Assembly (NCBI RefSeq): GCF_000344785.1
Contig: NC_020506.1
Location: 992,001-1,056,000, forward strand
Source: Corynebacterium callunae DSM 20147
Lineage (GTDB): Bacteria; Actinomycetota; Actinomycetes; Mycobacteriales; Mycobacteriaceae
DNA length: 64,000 nt
Direction of reading: 5' to 3'
This document shows, piece by piece, positions 44,055 through 52,741 of this stretch (position 1 is its first letter; every line of letters begins with the position of its first letter). A program made the translations under genes and the position numbers. The notes beneath the pieces were generated by a model that was not told where the DNA came from, ran no database searches, and worked only from the letters and a program-made list of their open reading frames with translations.

Positions 44055-45200
44055 TTACTTAGAAACGAGTTCCTCGATGGAACGCTGTGGCACACCGTTG
44101 TAGGCAGACAGCGGACGGATCAGGGAATTGTTCTTGTATTGCTCAATGATGTGTGCGGTCCAGCCGGTAACACGAGCTAGCACAAAGAGCGGGGTGAAGA
44201 ACTCAACGTCAAAGCCAAGCAGGTAATAAGCAGGTCCGGAAGGGAAGTCCAGGTTTGGCTTAATTCCGGTGCGTTCATCCATGGTCTTTGCCATGATGTC
44301 GTACATCTCGACCCACTTCTGGCCATTCTTGCGGCTGGCCAGTTCTTTGAAAGCAGCTTCCATGGTGGGGACGCGGGAATCGCCCTTCTTGTACACGCGG
44401 TGTCCAAAGCCCATGATGAGGTCCTTGTTATCGAGTGCATTGTTGACCCAATCGGCAGCCTTTGCAGGATCGTCGATTTCCAACATGGTGTGCATAACAA
44501 ACTCATTGGCGCCACCATGCAGAGGTCCCTTAAGTGCACCGATTGCTGCAGTAATTGCAGAATAAGCATCGGAGCGGGTGGAGGTGACCACGCGGCTGGT
44601 GAAGGTGGAGGCATTGAAAGAGTGCTCTGCATAAAGAATCAGGGATTGTTCAAAGGCCTTGATATCTTCTGGGTTGTTGGCAGGGGAATCTGGCTCATCG
44701 CCGAAGACCATGTAGAGGAAGTTCTCTACAAAGCTGCGCTTATCGCAAGGCTCAATGAAGGGCAGTCCCTTACGGCGGCGGATGTCATAGGCCACTGCGG
44801 TTGGGAGCTGTGCCAAAAGGTGTAGGCCAATGCGCTGGATATGTTCTTCCGAGGTGGTGAAGAACTCCGGATCCTTGGTTCCCAGGTAGGAAACCACGGT
44901 GCGCAAAACATCCATTGGGTGGCAGGTGGTTGGCAAAACGTCGATCAGCTTGATCAGATCGGGATCCAGCTCGCGCAGGGCCTTGCCTTCAATATTGCGC
45001 TGTTCGATCTGCTCCGGGGTTGGAAGTTCGCCCTCCCACAAAAGGTAGGCTACATCTTCAAAGGTGCAGTTTTTGGCGAGTTCCTGGACTGGGTAACCCC
45101 GGTAGGTCAGGGAGTTGGTTTCGGGGACAACTTTGGAGACTGCGGTGTAGTCGGCAACAACGCCTGCTAGTCCCTTGCGGACTTCATTTTCTTGGCTCAT
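44055..45200 (-). CDS. prpC: 2-methylcitrate synthase
   Basis: 381-residue citrate-synthase family enzyme. Catalytic blocks: LYAEHSFNASTFTSRV and MGFGHRVYKKGDSRVPTM hold the two histidines. Last gene of prpDBC; it condenses propionyl-CoA with oxaloacetate. AAAGGAG lies before the ATG. The operon context separates it from the housekeeping citrate synthase. Confidence 0.95.
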   Translation of the reverse strand: MSQENEVRKGLAGVVADYTAVSKVVPETNSLTYRGYPVQELAKNCTFEDVAYLLWEGELPTPEQIEQRNIEGKALRELDPDLIKLIDVLPTTCHPMDVLRTVVSYLGTKDPEFFTTSEEHIQRIGLHLLAQLPTAVAYDIRRRKGLPFIEPCDKRSFVENFLYMVFGDEPDSPANNPEDIKAFEQSLILYAEHSFNASTFTSRVVTSTRSDAYSAITAAIGALKGPLHGGANEFVMHTMLEIDDPAKAADWVNNALDNKDLIMGFGHRVYKKGDSRVPTMEAAFKELASRKNGQKWVEMYDIMAKTMDERTGIKPNLDFPSGPAYYLLGFDVEFFTPLFVLARVTGWTAHIIEQYKNNSLIRPLSAYNGVPQRSIEELVSK

Positions 45201-45256
45201 GAGATTTCACTCCTTTTGTGGGTTCGGGCTGGTAGGTAAAACGGAAAAACTAGAAA

Positions 45257-46180
45257 CTAGAACTTTGGTGAATATGCATCTTTGGAGTAGGTGAATACTT
45301 CCTGGTCAAAGGCGTTGTACTCCTCGTAGCGCAGCAATTCATAAAGGCGCGCACGGTGTTGCATACGATCGACCCAACCGGTTTGGGTACCGGTTTCTGC
45401 GATGTCTTTGAGGGCTTCTTCGACCTGTCCCATGGCAATGCGCAGGGTGGTTACCGGGTAGATAACTGCGTTATAGCCCAGGTCATTGAGGGTTTGAGCG
45501 GACAATAGTTCGGTTTTGCCGAACTCGGTCATATTGGCCAGTAGTGGGGTGTCTACAGCGGCGCGGAATTTTTCAAAGTCTGCCGGGGTATGCAGGGCTT
45601 CGGTAAAGATAAGGTCTGCGCCGGCATCGGCATAGGCTTTGGCGCGCTCAATGGCAGCGTCGATTCCTTCTACGCCTGCAGCATCGGTACGTGCGCAGAT
45701 CACGAAGGCAGAGTCGCGGCGTTCATTCACTGCGGCTTTGATGCGACGCACCATCAGATCGGTGGGCACAACTTCTTTGCCATCAAGGTGACCACAACGC
45801 TTGGGGTTGACCTGGTCTTCCAAGTGGAAACCAGCGATGCCAGCATCTTCGAACTCACTGATTGAGCGAGCAGCAGACATTGGTTCACCAAAGCCGGTGT
45901 CTGCGTCGACAAGCACCGGTAGGTCGGTGGAGCGCGCAATTTGGCGCGCGCGACCGGCAACCTCAGTGAGGGTGGTGAGTCCGATATCAGGAAGTGCCAG
46001 GTCAGCGGCAACAACGGCGCCGGAGACATAGACACCATCAAAATTCGCTTCCTGGATTGCACGTGCTACCAGCGGGGAGAATGCACCGGGCAGGCGTTGG
46101 ATGGTGCCTGAGGTGAGTCCTTCGCGCAGTTGTACGCGCTTTTCGTGGGGGGTGCGGTTGCTGGAATATAGTCCACTCAT
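45257..46180 (-). CDS. prpB: methylisocitrate lyase
   Basis: 307-residue isocitrate lyase/PEP mutase family enzyme. DADTGFGEP (metal site) and the catalytic-cysteine motif NPKRCGHLDGKEV are intact. Splits 2-methylisocitrate into pyruvate and succinate. Its ATG overlaps the prpD stop (TAATG), so translation is coupled. Confidence 0.96.
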   Translation of the reverse strand: MSGLYSSNRTPHEKRVQLREGLTSGTIQRLPGAFSPLVARAIQEANFDGVYVSGAVVAADLALPDIGLTTLTEVAGRARQIARSTDLPVLVDADTGFGEPMSAARSISEFEDAGIAGFHLEDQVNPKRCGHLDGKEVVPTDLMVRRIKAAVNERRDSAFVICARTDAAGVEGIDAAIERAKAYADAGADLIFTEALHTPADFEKFRAAVDTPLLANMTEFGKTELLSAQTLNDLGYNAVIYPVTTLRIAMGQVEEALKDIAETGTQTGWVDRMQHRARLYELLRYEEYNAFDQEVFTYSKDAYSPKF

Positions 46181-47679
46181 TAGAGCAGTCCCTTCGGGGT
46201 TTCAGGTGCCTTGGCAAGAACTTCTGGGGCCAGCTCAATGTTGAGCTCGCGCAGGTCAGCAAGGTTTGGTAGTGATTGCACAGCGGTGAGGAAGCGCTCT
46301 TGCTCGGCTTCGGAGATAACGCCAGCAGCCAGGGTCTTGAACTTGTTGATGTACTGTTCACGAGCAAACGGGCGAGCGCCATATGGGTGAGCGTCTGCCA
46401 CTGCGATTTCATCTTCCATGACACTGCCGTCCTTGAAGGTGATAACAGCGCGGGCGCCGAAAGCCTTCTCCTGAGGATCGGTGGAGTGATAACGCCTGGT
46501 CCACTCGGCATCTTCAACAGTGGAAATCTTCTTCCACAGCTCTATGGTCTCTGGGCGGTGTGCGCGCTCAGGGGAGTAGGAGGTCTCGTGGTGCCATGCC
46601 TGATCTTCGAGAGCTACTGCGAAGATGTACATGATGGAGTGGTCCAAGGTTTCGCGGGATGCATCTGGATCAAACTTCTGTGGGTCATTGGAGCCGGTGC
46701 CGATGACATAGTGGGTGTGGTGGCTGGTGTGCAGCACGATGGATTCGATCTGAGTGGTGTCCTCGATCTGTGCACCCATGCGGCGAGCTAGATCGATTGG
46801 TGCCTGGGACTGGTATTCCGCGGAGTGCTCCTTGGTGAAGGTATCCAAGATTGCGCGCTTTTCTTCGCCAGCTGCAGGCAGTGGAATGGTGTACTCATGG
46901 TCTGGTCCGGAGAGCAGCCATGCGATAACACCATCTTCACCTTCCCAAATTGGTGATGGTGCACCTTCGCCGCGCATTGCACGGTCAACAGCTTCAATAG
47001 CCATCTTGCCGGCAAATGCTGGGGCGAAAGCCTTCCAAGAGGAAATCTCGCCCTTGCGGGACTGGCGGGTGGCGGTGGTGGTGTGCAGTGCCTGGCCAAT
47101 TGCCTGGTAGATGGTATCTACATCAAGGTTGAGCAAGGTGCCGATACCAGCTGCCACGGATGGTCCAAGGTGTGCCACGTGGTCAATCTTGTGCTCGTGC
47201 AAGCACATGCCACGAACCAGATCGACCTGGATTTCATAGCCAGTGGCAAGCGCACGGATGAGGTCTTCGCCGGTGGAGCCTGCCTGCTGCGCAGCAGCCA
47301 AGATTGGTGGAATGTTGTCGCCAGGGTGGGAGTATTCCGCAGCCAAGAAGGTGTCGTGGAAGTCGAGTTCGCGCACGGCAACGCCGTTGGCCAGGGCTGC
47401 CCACTCAGCGGAGAAGCTGCCGGGGATACCAAATACCGCAGCGCCGGAGGCAGAAACAGGGTGGGATTCTGCTTGTCGACGAGCCACTGTTACCGGGCGT
47501 CGCAAGACCGAAGCGGCGGATACCGCTGCATTGTCAATGATGCGGTTGATGATCATGTCACGGGTTTCTTCTGGAACCGCAACTGGGTCCGCAGCAACTT
47601 GTGCGATCTTATAGGCGAGGTGCTCGGACTTGGGGAAGTCTTCAGCGGAGCGGTGGGTTCGCACAGTGTGATCAATCAT
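46180..47679 (-). CDS. prpD: 2-methylcitrate dehydratase (MmgE/PrpD family)
   Basis: 499-residue PrpD with [24 protein letters not shown], the family block with catalytic His/Asp, and [15 protein letters not shown]. Dehydrates 2-methylcitrate in the methylcitrate cycle. First gene of the operon, with AGGAGAG before the ATG. Confidence 0.96.
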   Translation of the reverse strand: MIDHTVRTHRSAEDFPKSEHLAYKIAQVAADPVAVPEETRDMIINRIIDNAAVSAASVLRRPVTVARRQAESHPVSASGAAVFGIPGSFSAEWAALANGVAVRELDFHDTFLAAEYSHPGDNIPPILAAAQQAGSTGEDLIRALATGYEIQVDLVRGMCLHEHKIDHVAHLGPSVAAGIGTLLNLDVDTIYQAIGQALHTTTATRQSRKGEISSWKAFAPAFAGKMAIEAVDRAMRGEGAPSPIWEGEDGVIAWLLSGPDHEYTIPLPAAGEEKRAILDTFTKEHSAEYQSQAPIDLARRMGAQIEDTTQIESIVLHTSHHTHYVIGTGSNDPQKFDPDASRETLDHSIMYIFAVALEDQAWHHETSYSPERAHRPETIELWKKISTVEDAEWTRRYHSTDPQEKAFGARAVITFKDGSVMEDEIAVADAHPYGARPFAREQYINKFKTLAAGVISEAEQERFLTAVQSLPNLADLRELNIELAPEVLAKAPETPKGLL

Positions 47680-47738
47680 GTATCTCTCCTGCTTTAAAAG
47701 GTGGCGAATATGTTGTGCTCCATACTATGGCTAGGTTT

Positions 47739-47754
47739 TGTGTTGGCGATCACA
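47739..47754. promoter_or_regulatory. GlxR (CRP-type) binding site in the prpD-prpR region
   Basis: TGTGTTGGCGATCACA matches the GlxR consensus TGTGA-N6-TCACA at nine of ten fixed bases. It lies 60 bp upstream of prpD and 95 bp upstream of prpR, so cAMP-dependent control of one or both is likely. A TTGCAAA, similar to RamB sites, lies at about 47791. Confidence 0.55.
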
Positions 47755-47848
47755 GTAAAATGTGTGTAATCTAGCGTCATTAGATAGAACAACTTGCAAA
47801 CCTTGTGGAACCTGCAGCTAGGGACCATGAAACAGGGAAAGAGGGACG

Positions 47849-49180
47849 ATGGCCAAGCTTTTCGCGGGGGCAAGAATACGCACCCTGCGTAGGACAGCAC
47901 AGCTCACCCAAGTGGAAATGGCTCGCCAATTAAGCCTCTCCACCAGCTATCTCAACCAACTGGAAAATGATCAACGGCCACTAACTGCAACCGTGCTCAT
48001 GACCTTGACATCCAAGTTTGATGTGGAGGCTTCCTATTTTTCTCCAGATTCAGATGCCCACAGCATCGCTGATCTCCAAGGACTTTTTCCGCATGTTCCA
48101 GCAGAACAAATTAATGACATCTGTGCCCGCTACCCTGATTTAGTAGCCGAAATTATCGAGCTCACCCGCAGCGGCACAGACGATGAACAAGGCCCTTATG
48201 AAGCAGTTCGAGATTTCTTCTACGATGCCCACAATTACATCGATGAACTAGACCGCATGGGGGAGCAGCTGGCAGAAAAGCTGGGAGAGACACAATTCCG
48301 CCTGGCTCGAATGGCGCAAATCCTGGGTTCCGATGCCAATGTTTCCGTGCGTTTCCGCTGGCATAACACCGGACCTCGGCGCATTTTTAATCCAGATACC
48401 CGCGAGCTACATCTGCGTACCGGCCTGAGTGATACTCAAAGCCTCTTTGAGATCGCTTTGCAATATGCATTGTTGATGCACAATGACGTTCTAGAAAGAA
48501 TTGCACAGACGCTTCCCGATGAAGCCTCCCGCAAGGTGGGCCGGCTCGGCCTGGCCCAGTATTTTGCTGCTGCCACGGTCTTGCCTTATGGACAAACCCT
48601 CAAGATCGCCGAAGATTATCACTATGACATTGACCGCATCGCCGCTCATTTTGGCAGCGGAATTGAGATGACATGCCACCGGCTTTCCACCTTGCAGCGC
48701 CCAGGGCAAAGAGCCATCCCCTTCTTTTTTATCCGCACTGATCGCGCCGGGAATATCTCCAAGCGACAGTCTTCTACCAGTTTTCACTTTGCGCGCTCGG
48801 GTGGGTCCTGCCCACTGTGGGTTATTCACCGTGCTTTTGAAACTCCCGGCAGGTTTACCCGCCAGGTGGCTACCATGCCAGATGGACGCAGCTATTTATG
48901 GATTGCGCGCACCGTGCATGGGGCGCAATTGGGATTTGGTATTCCGCGTAAAGAATTTGTGGTGGGGTTGGGCTGCGACTTAGACCAGGCGCATCGTTTG
49001 GTTTATAGCAATGGCCTGGACTTAAGTCCGGAATCAGCCACACCGATTGGGCCGGGTTGTACTCAATGTTCACGCACGAACTGCCCGCAGCGAGCTTTTC
49101 CACAAGCTCGGCAACCTCTGGTATTGAACTTTGATATCAGCTCCGAGGAGCGTTATCGCACCGCACAATCAGGGGATTAA
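47849..49180 (+). CDS. prpR: PrpR, short-chain fatty acyl regulator of the methylcitrate cycle
   Basis: 443 residues. N-terminal XRE helix-turn-helix (RIRTLRRTAQLTQVEMARQL, STSYLNQLENDQRPLT), then the ImmA/IrrE-like and ScfR-type region found in RamB/PrpR. The C-terminus has GPGCTQCSRTNCPQRAF, cysteines that in mycobacterial PrpR hold a [4Fe-4S] cluster. Divergent from prpDBC, which it probably activates when propionyl-CoA or methylcitrate is present. Its end overlaps the VOC remnant's stop. Confidence 0.93.
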   Translation: MAKLFAGARIRTLRRTAQLTQVEMARQLSLSTSYLNQLENDQRPLTATVLMTLTSKFDVEASYFSPDSDAHSIADLQGLFPHVPAEQINDICARYPDLVAEIIELTRSGTDDEQGPYEAVRDFFYDAHNYIDELDRMGEQLAEKLGETQFRLARMAQILGSDANVSVRFRWHNTGPRRIFNPDTRELHLRTGLSDTQSLFEIALQYALLMHNDVLERIAQTLPDEASRKVGRLGLAQYFAAATVLPYGQTLKIAEDYHYDIDRIAAHFGSGIEMTCHRLSTLQRPGQRAIPFFFIRTDRAGNISKRQSSTSFHFARSGGSCPLWVIHRAFETPGRFTRQVATMPDGRSYLWIARTVHGAQLGFGIPRKEFVVGLGCDLDQAHRLVYSNGLDLSPESATPIGPGCTQCSRTNCPQRAFPQARQPLVLNFDISSEERYRTAQSGD

Positions 49181-49461
49181 GCAGCATTGGGATCTGGCTG
49201 TTGGATGCCAAAAACGTTTCCATCGGTATCGAGGAAATATCCCTGCCAGGCCATTCCGGGCAGCGCATATTTTTCCAGGGCAACTGTTCCACCAGCGGCA
49301 ATGATCTTCTGGGCGATCCCATCAAAATCAGCAACTCCGAGGGTGAGCACTGCACCATTAATTGGAGCACCGCTTGGGCCAGCTTCGCCTTGACGCTGCA
49401 TAATTGCGCCATTAATACCCATATCTTCTTCAGCGCCGGTCACCACACCCCAATAAGGCAT
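49177..49461 (-). pseudogene. VOC (glyoxalase-fold) protein lacking its N-terminus
   Basis: Open from ATG 49461, 94 residues, whereas such proteins usually have 115-130. In-frame codons upstream of the ATG still read like the family (YSEFAG before MPYWGVVTG) but an in-frame TAA comes ten codons further up, so the first beta-alpha unit is missing. The end, LPGMAWQGYFLDTDGNVFGIQQP, is typical. Probably a decaying gene; a short functional form cannot be excluded. Confidence 0.65.
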
Positions 49462-49540
49462 GCCAGCAAATTCGGAATAGCGGAGTGACCAAAAGCGTTA
49501 AGGAAGATAGTTGATACTTCAAGTAACCTAAGGAGCTCTC

Positions 49541-50181
49541 ATGAAAATCGGAATTATAGGCGCAACCGGCACTTCCGGACAGGCGTTTATGCAGAAGCAC
49601 ATAAGCGCGGCCACGAAGTTGTGGCGGTAGTACGCGACGGCGCTAAAGCCCGTGACCTCTTTGGTGAGGATGCTGTCATTATCGAAAAAGACGCACTGGA
49701 GCTTGCGTCCACTGATCTTGCTGGCCTTGAAGTAGTGGTAAATGCCTTTTCTACCAGCCCTGATACTGCGGAAAAGCATATTGAGCTCTCCCGCAATCTG
49801 GTAGCTGCAGCTAGTGCCAATACTCGATTGGTCTTTATCTTGGGTGCAGGTTCTTTGACCAATCCGGAGACCGGTCGTCCCTTTGTGGAGGTTTTGCGTG
49901 AGCTTCCTGACGCAGCAGCTTGGATTAACATTCCTGAGCAGCAGTTTAAACAGCTGGAATACCTGCGCACCGTGGACGATGTGCAATGGGTTGGCGTGTC
50001 CCCACAGGCACAGTACCCGGCAGAGGGTCCTGCAACCACTCCGCAGCTAGGCACTGATTCCCTGCTCCTAGCTGCAGACGGTCAATCTCATACCACTGCC
50101 GGCACCATGGCTATTGCGATTGTGGATGAAATTGAAAATCCACAGCACCGCAACACCCGCTTCACCGTTTCTGATGCCTAA
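49541..50181 (+). pseudogene. NAD(P)-binding (Rossmann, NmrA-type) protein with a one-base deletion
   Basis: ATG at 49541 gives MKIGIIGATGTSGQA, the dinucleotide-binding loop. A T is missing in a run (TTT at 49586-49588): the frame then continues as YAEAHKRGHEVVAVVRDGAKA and runs to the stop at 50181. Restored, the protein would be about 213 residues, of the NAD(P)H-binding epimerase/quinone-reductase-like group. Either a pseudogene or a sequence error. Confidence 0.8.
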
Positions 50182-50187
50182 GGTTTG

Positions 50188-51534
50188 CTAGTCCTCCAGC
50201 GGCACGATGTAGAGCTCTGTCATGTTTTCCATGATGTTCTCTTCCGCTAGTTGCTCCGAGATTTCTGGAGCAACAGGGCTGGTCTCTACCGTAATGACAC
50301 TTTGGTCACCAGTGCGATCAACCTGCGGTGCCATGCTGCGCGCGGTGGGAGCAGTGTTAACAAGGCCAAAGAAGGTATCAAGACCCTTGACATTAAATTG
50401 GGTAGACATATAACGGCTATTATCACTTGAATTCCACTGTGAAACAATCAAATCCATATTGTCAATGGTGGAACCAGGCATAATATAACCACCATAAAGT
50501 TGCGTGAAATTGCTTGGAGTTTGTTCTGCGCCCCAACCGCCGGTACCAGCTACCACGACCTGAGCTGGGGTAATAGCGTTCCAATCGGCGGCGATTTCCT
50601 TGGAAATGCGCACCTCAATGGCCATGGTTTCCGCATTAAACATGGCTAGCACCCAATAACCATCGATATAACGCAGGGACATTTCTCCGGCGGCCATCTT
50701 GTCAGAGATCACGGGTGAATATGAATCACCCCAGGTTCCAGTGCGATCGGTAAACATGGAATAATGCTCCCAGGCATCACGATTGCCAAAGTCCGAGGGC
50801 TTAAAGCGGGTGAGGTAAACATCATCTGCCCGCTGGAATTCTGAGCTCATCATGTAGATGTATCCGTCTGGACCTTGTTCCCAGGTGATCAAATTGGCAT
50901 AACCATCAAGATAGCTGGTGGGAATCGTAGTCACGGATTTCCAGGTTTTGCCCTGATCCGTGGACTTCCAAATTTGGGTATACAACACATTGCCAATGCC
51001 TTCATTCCACATGGCCTGCATATATAAGGTTCCATCAATGTTGATGACATCCGAGGGCAGTAGCGTCAAGCCACGCTCATTGTGAGAATAGTTGATTAAT
51101 TGTTCAACGCTTTCGCCCTCATTAAGCGGTCGTTTAATAATGATTTTGCCGTTTTCATCTAGCTCGGCGATAACTCCTGCCGGGCTCATCCACTCACCTT
51201 GACCCAGATAAGCGCCACGGAAAGTATCGCCAAAAATAATGGCAAATTCTTCGCCAGTTCCCAATGAGGTCATAATTCCCAAGTCAGCAGCCAAGGCCCC
51301 GACATGATTTGAAATACCCTCGCCCAAAACATCACCAATGAGGTTGACCACCAAACCATCAGAGATTTCGGTAGCCCAAGGAGTTGCAGGGGTTGCCGCA
51401 TCTGATTGCTCACTGGAGCCAGAACTACCGGAGGATCCCGAACTAAAAGAAGAAAAGGTGGAGGCATGTGCCACTGGGGTTAGCAAAAATCCTAAAGATA
51501 ATGCGCTCAGTAGGGCAAGGGGAGTCTTTTTCAA
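50188..51534 (-). CDS. secreted DUF4185 family protein
   Basis: 448 residues. Signal peptide (ALLSALSLGFLLTPVAHAS), then a Ser/Gly-rich linker (FSSFSSGSSGSSGSSEQS) and a beta-propeller-like domain of the DUF4185 family, with repeated strand-turn elements such as FAIIFGDTFRG and YIYMMSSEFQ. The family resembles glycosidase/sialidase-type propellers, but activity is unproven. Divergent from a sugar-dehydrogenase-like lipoprotein. Confidence 0.8.
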   Translation of the reverse strand: MKKTPLALLSALSLGFLLTPVAHASTFSSFSSGSSGSSGSSEQSDAATPATPWATEISDGLVVNLIGDVLGEGISNHVGALAADLGIMTSLGTGEEFAIIFGDTFRGAYLGQGEWMSPAGVIAELDENGKIIIKRPLNEGESVEQLINYSHNERGLTLLPSDVINIDGTLYMQAMWNEGIGNVLYTQIWKSTDQGKTWKSVTTIPTSYLDGYANLITWEQGPDGYIYMMSSEFQRADDVYLTRFKPSDFGNRDAWEHYSMFTDRTGTWGDSYSPVISDKMAAGEMSLRYIDGYWVLAMFNAETMAIEVRISKEIAADWNAITPAQVVVAGTGGWGAEQTPSNFTQLYGGYIMPGSTIDNMDLIVSQWNSSDNSRYMSTQFNVKGLDTFFGLVNTAPTARSMAPQVDRTGDQSVITVETSPVAPEISEQLAEENIMENMTELYIVPLED

Positions 51535-51631
51535 TTGCGTATCTTTTCATTGGGAATACTTAGAGGAGCGTTCAAAACTCTAACAGTAATGGTCTATTTT
51601 TGTGCCAAAAAATTCTATAGGGTCTATAGAT

Positions 51632-52741
51632 ATGCGCCGACACCTCACCGTCTTTGTAGCGTTTAGCGTGGCCATTAGCTCATGTTCCTCGACCCCCACT
51701 CAAGCTTTTAGCAGTTCCTCAAGCTCTAGCTCAGCTGTCACCAATACTGATTTCACTCGCAACCATAAAGCCACCATTAACAATGGTTGGGCGATGTCAT
51801 TTTTGCCAGGCACAGACTACCTCGCTATTACCCAAAGAACTGGTGGGCTGCAGTTACTTAATCACCTCAACGGCGAGCTCAAAGCCATAAGTGGCACCCC
51901 GGAGGTATATACCGAAGGCCAAGCGGGAATGCATGACATCGTCCCCGGACCCACGTTCTCCAGCGATGGCACGGTGTACTTAAGTTGGGTGCGCGAACAT
52001 CCTGCGGGTGCACAAGGTGTCGTAGGTACTGCCACCTTGGACACGTCCAACGGCAGCTTGAATAATCTCAACGTCATTTGGGAACAGGATCCCGCTCCAG
52101 GTAGTGGCCACTTTTCGCTACGTTTGCTCATCGCAGGAGAGTATCTTTTTGTCAGCAGTGGCGATCGCCAGCAAGGCGCGCCTGCCCAAGATATCAACTC
52201 AAATCTCGGCGGGCTGCTGCGGCTTACTCTAGACGGACAACCTGCAGCAGGAAACCCCTGGAACAATGAGCGCTGGACCATGGGAAATCGCAATATCCTT
52301 GGCCTGGCAGCTGCGGAAAATGGTGAGTTGTGGATAACTGAGATGGGACCCCAAGGCGGCGATGAACTGAACAAGGTGGTCGCCGGCGATAATTATGGCT
52401 GGCCACAGGCCTCAATGGGCAGTAACTATGATGGCTCCGATATTCCTGATCACCAATCCGGGGACGGATTCCATGCACCAGCTATTTCTTGGGTGCCTTC
52501 AATTTCACCGGGTAATTTGCTGATCTATTCAGGAGAGCTTTTCGACGCCTTCAGCCACTCAGCCCTCATCGGAGGCTTGAGCGGGCAACGCCTGGTGCAA
52601 GTCACCCTAGAAGAGCCTGCTGTGGAGCTTAATCAGTGGCCCATGGAAGCTCGCATCCGAGCCATCGCCCAAGCTCCTGATGGTGCAGTATGGGTTTTGG
52701 AAGATGGCGCAGCTGGCAACCTGTGGGAATTAAGGCCTTAA
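51632..52741 (+). CDS. lipoprotein of the glucose/sorbosone dehydrogenase (PQQ-type) family
   Basis: 369 residues from ATG 51632 (AGGG nine bases upstream; GTG 51602 is possible). Signal peptide with lipobox-like AISSCSS, a poly-Ser linker, then a six-bladed propeller with NHLNGE, MHDIVPGPTFSSDGTVYLSW, RNILGLAAAENGELWITEMGPQGGDELN and GDNYGWPQ, blocks typical of soluble quinoprotein sugar dehydrogenases. Would oxidise a sugar at the cell surface; cofactor supply in this organism is unknown. Confidence 0.82.
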   Translation: MRRHLTVFVAFSVAISSCSSTPTQAFSSSSSSSSAVTNTDFTRNHKATINNGWAMSFLPGTDYLAITQRTGGLQLLNHLNGELKAISGTPEVYTEGQAGMHDIVPGPTFSSDGTVYLSWVREHPAGAQGVVGTATLDTSNGSLNNLNVIWEQDPAPGSGHFSLRLLIAGEYLFVSSGDRQQGAPAQDINSNLGGLLRLTLDGQPAAGNPWNNERWTMGNRNILGLAAAENGELWITEMGPQGGDELNKVVAGDNYGWPQASMGSNYDGSDIPDHQSGDGFHAPAISWVPSISPGNLLIYSGELFDAFSHSALIGGLSGQRLVQVTLEEPAVELNQWPMEARIRAIAQAPDGAVWVLEDGAAGNLWELRP

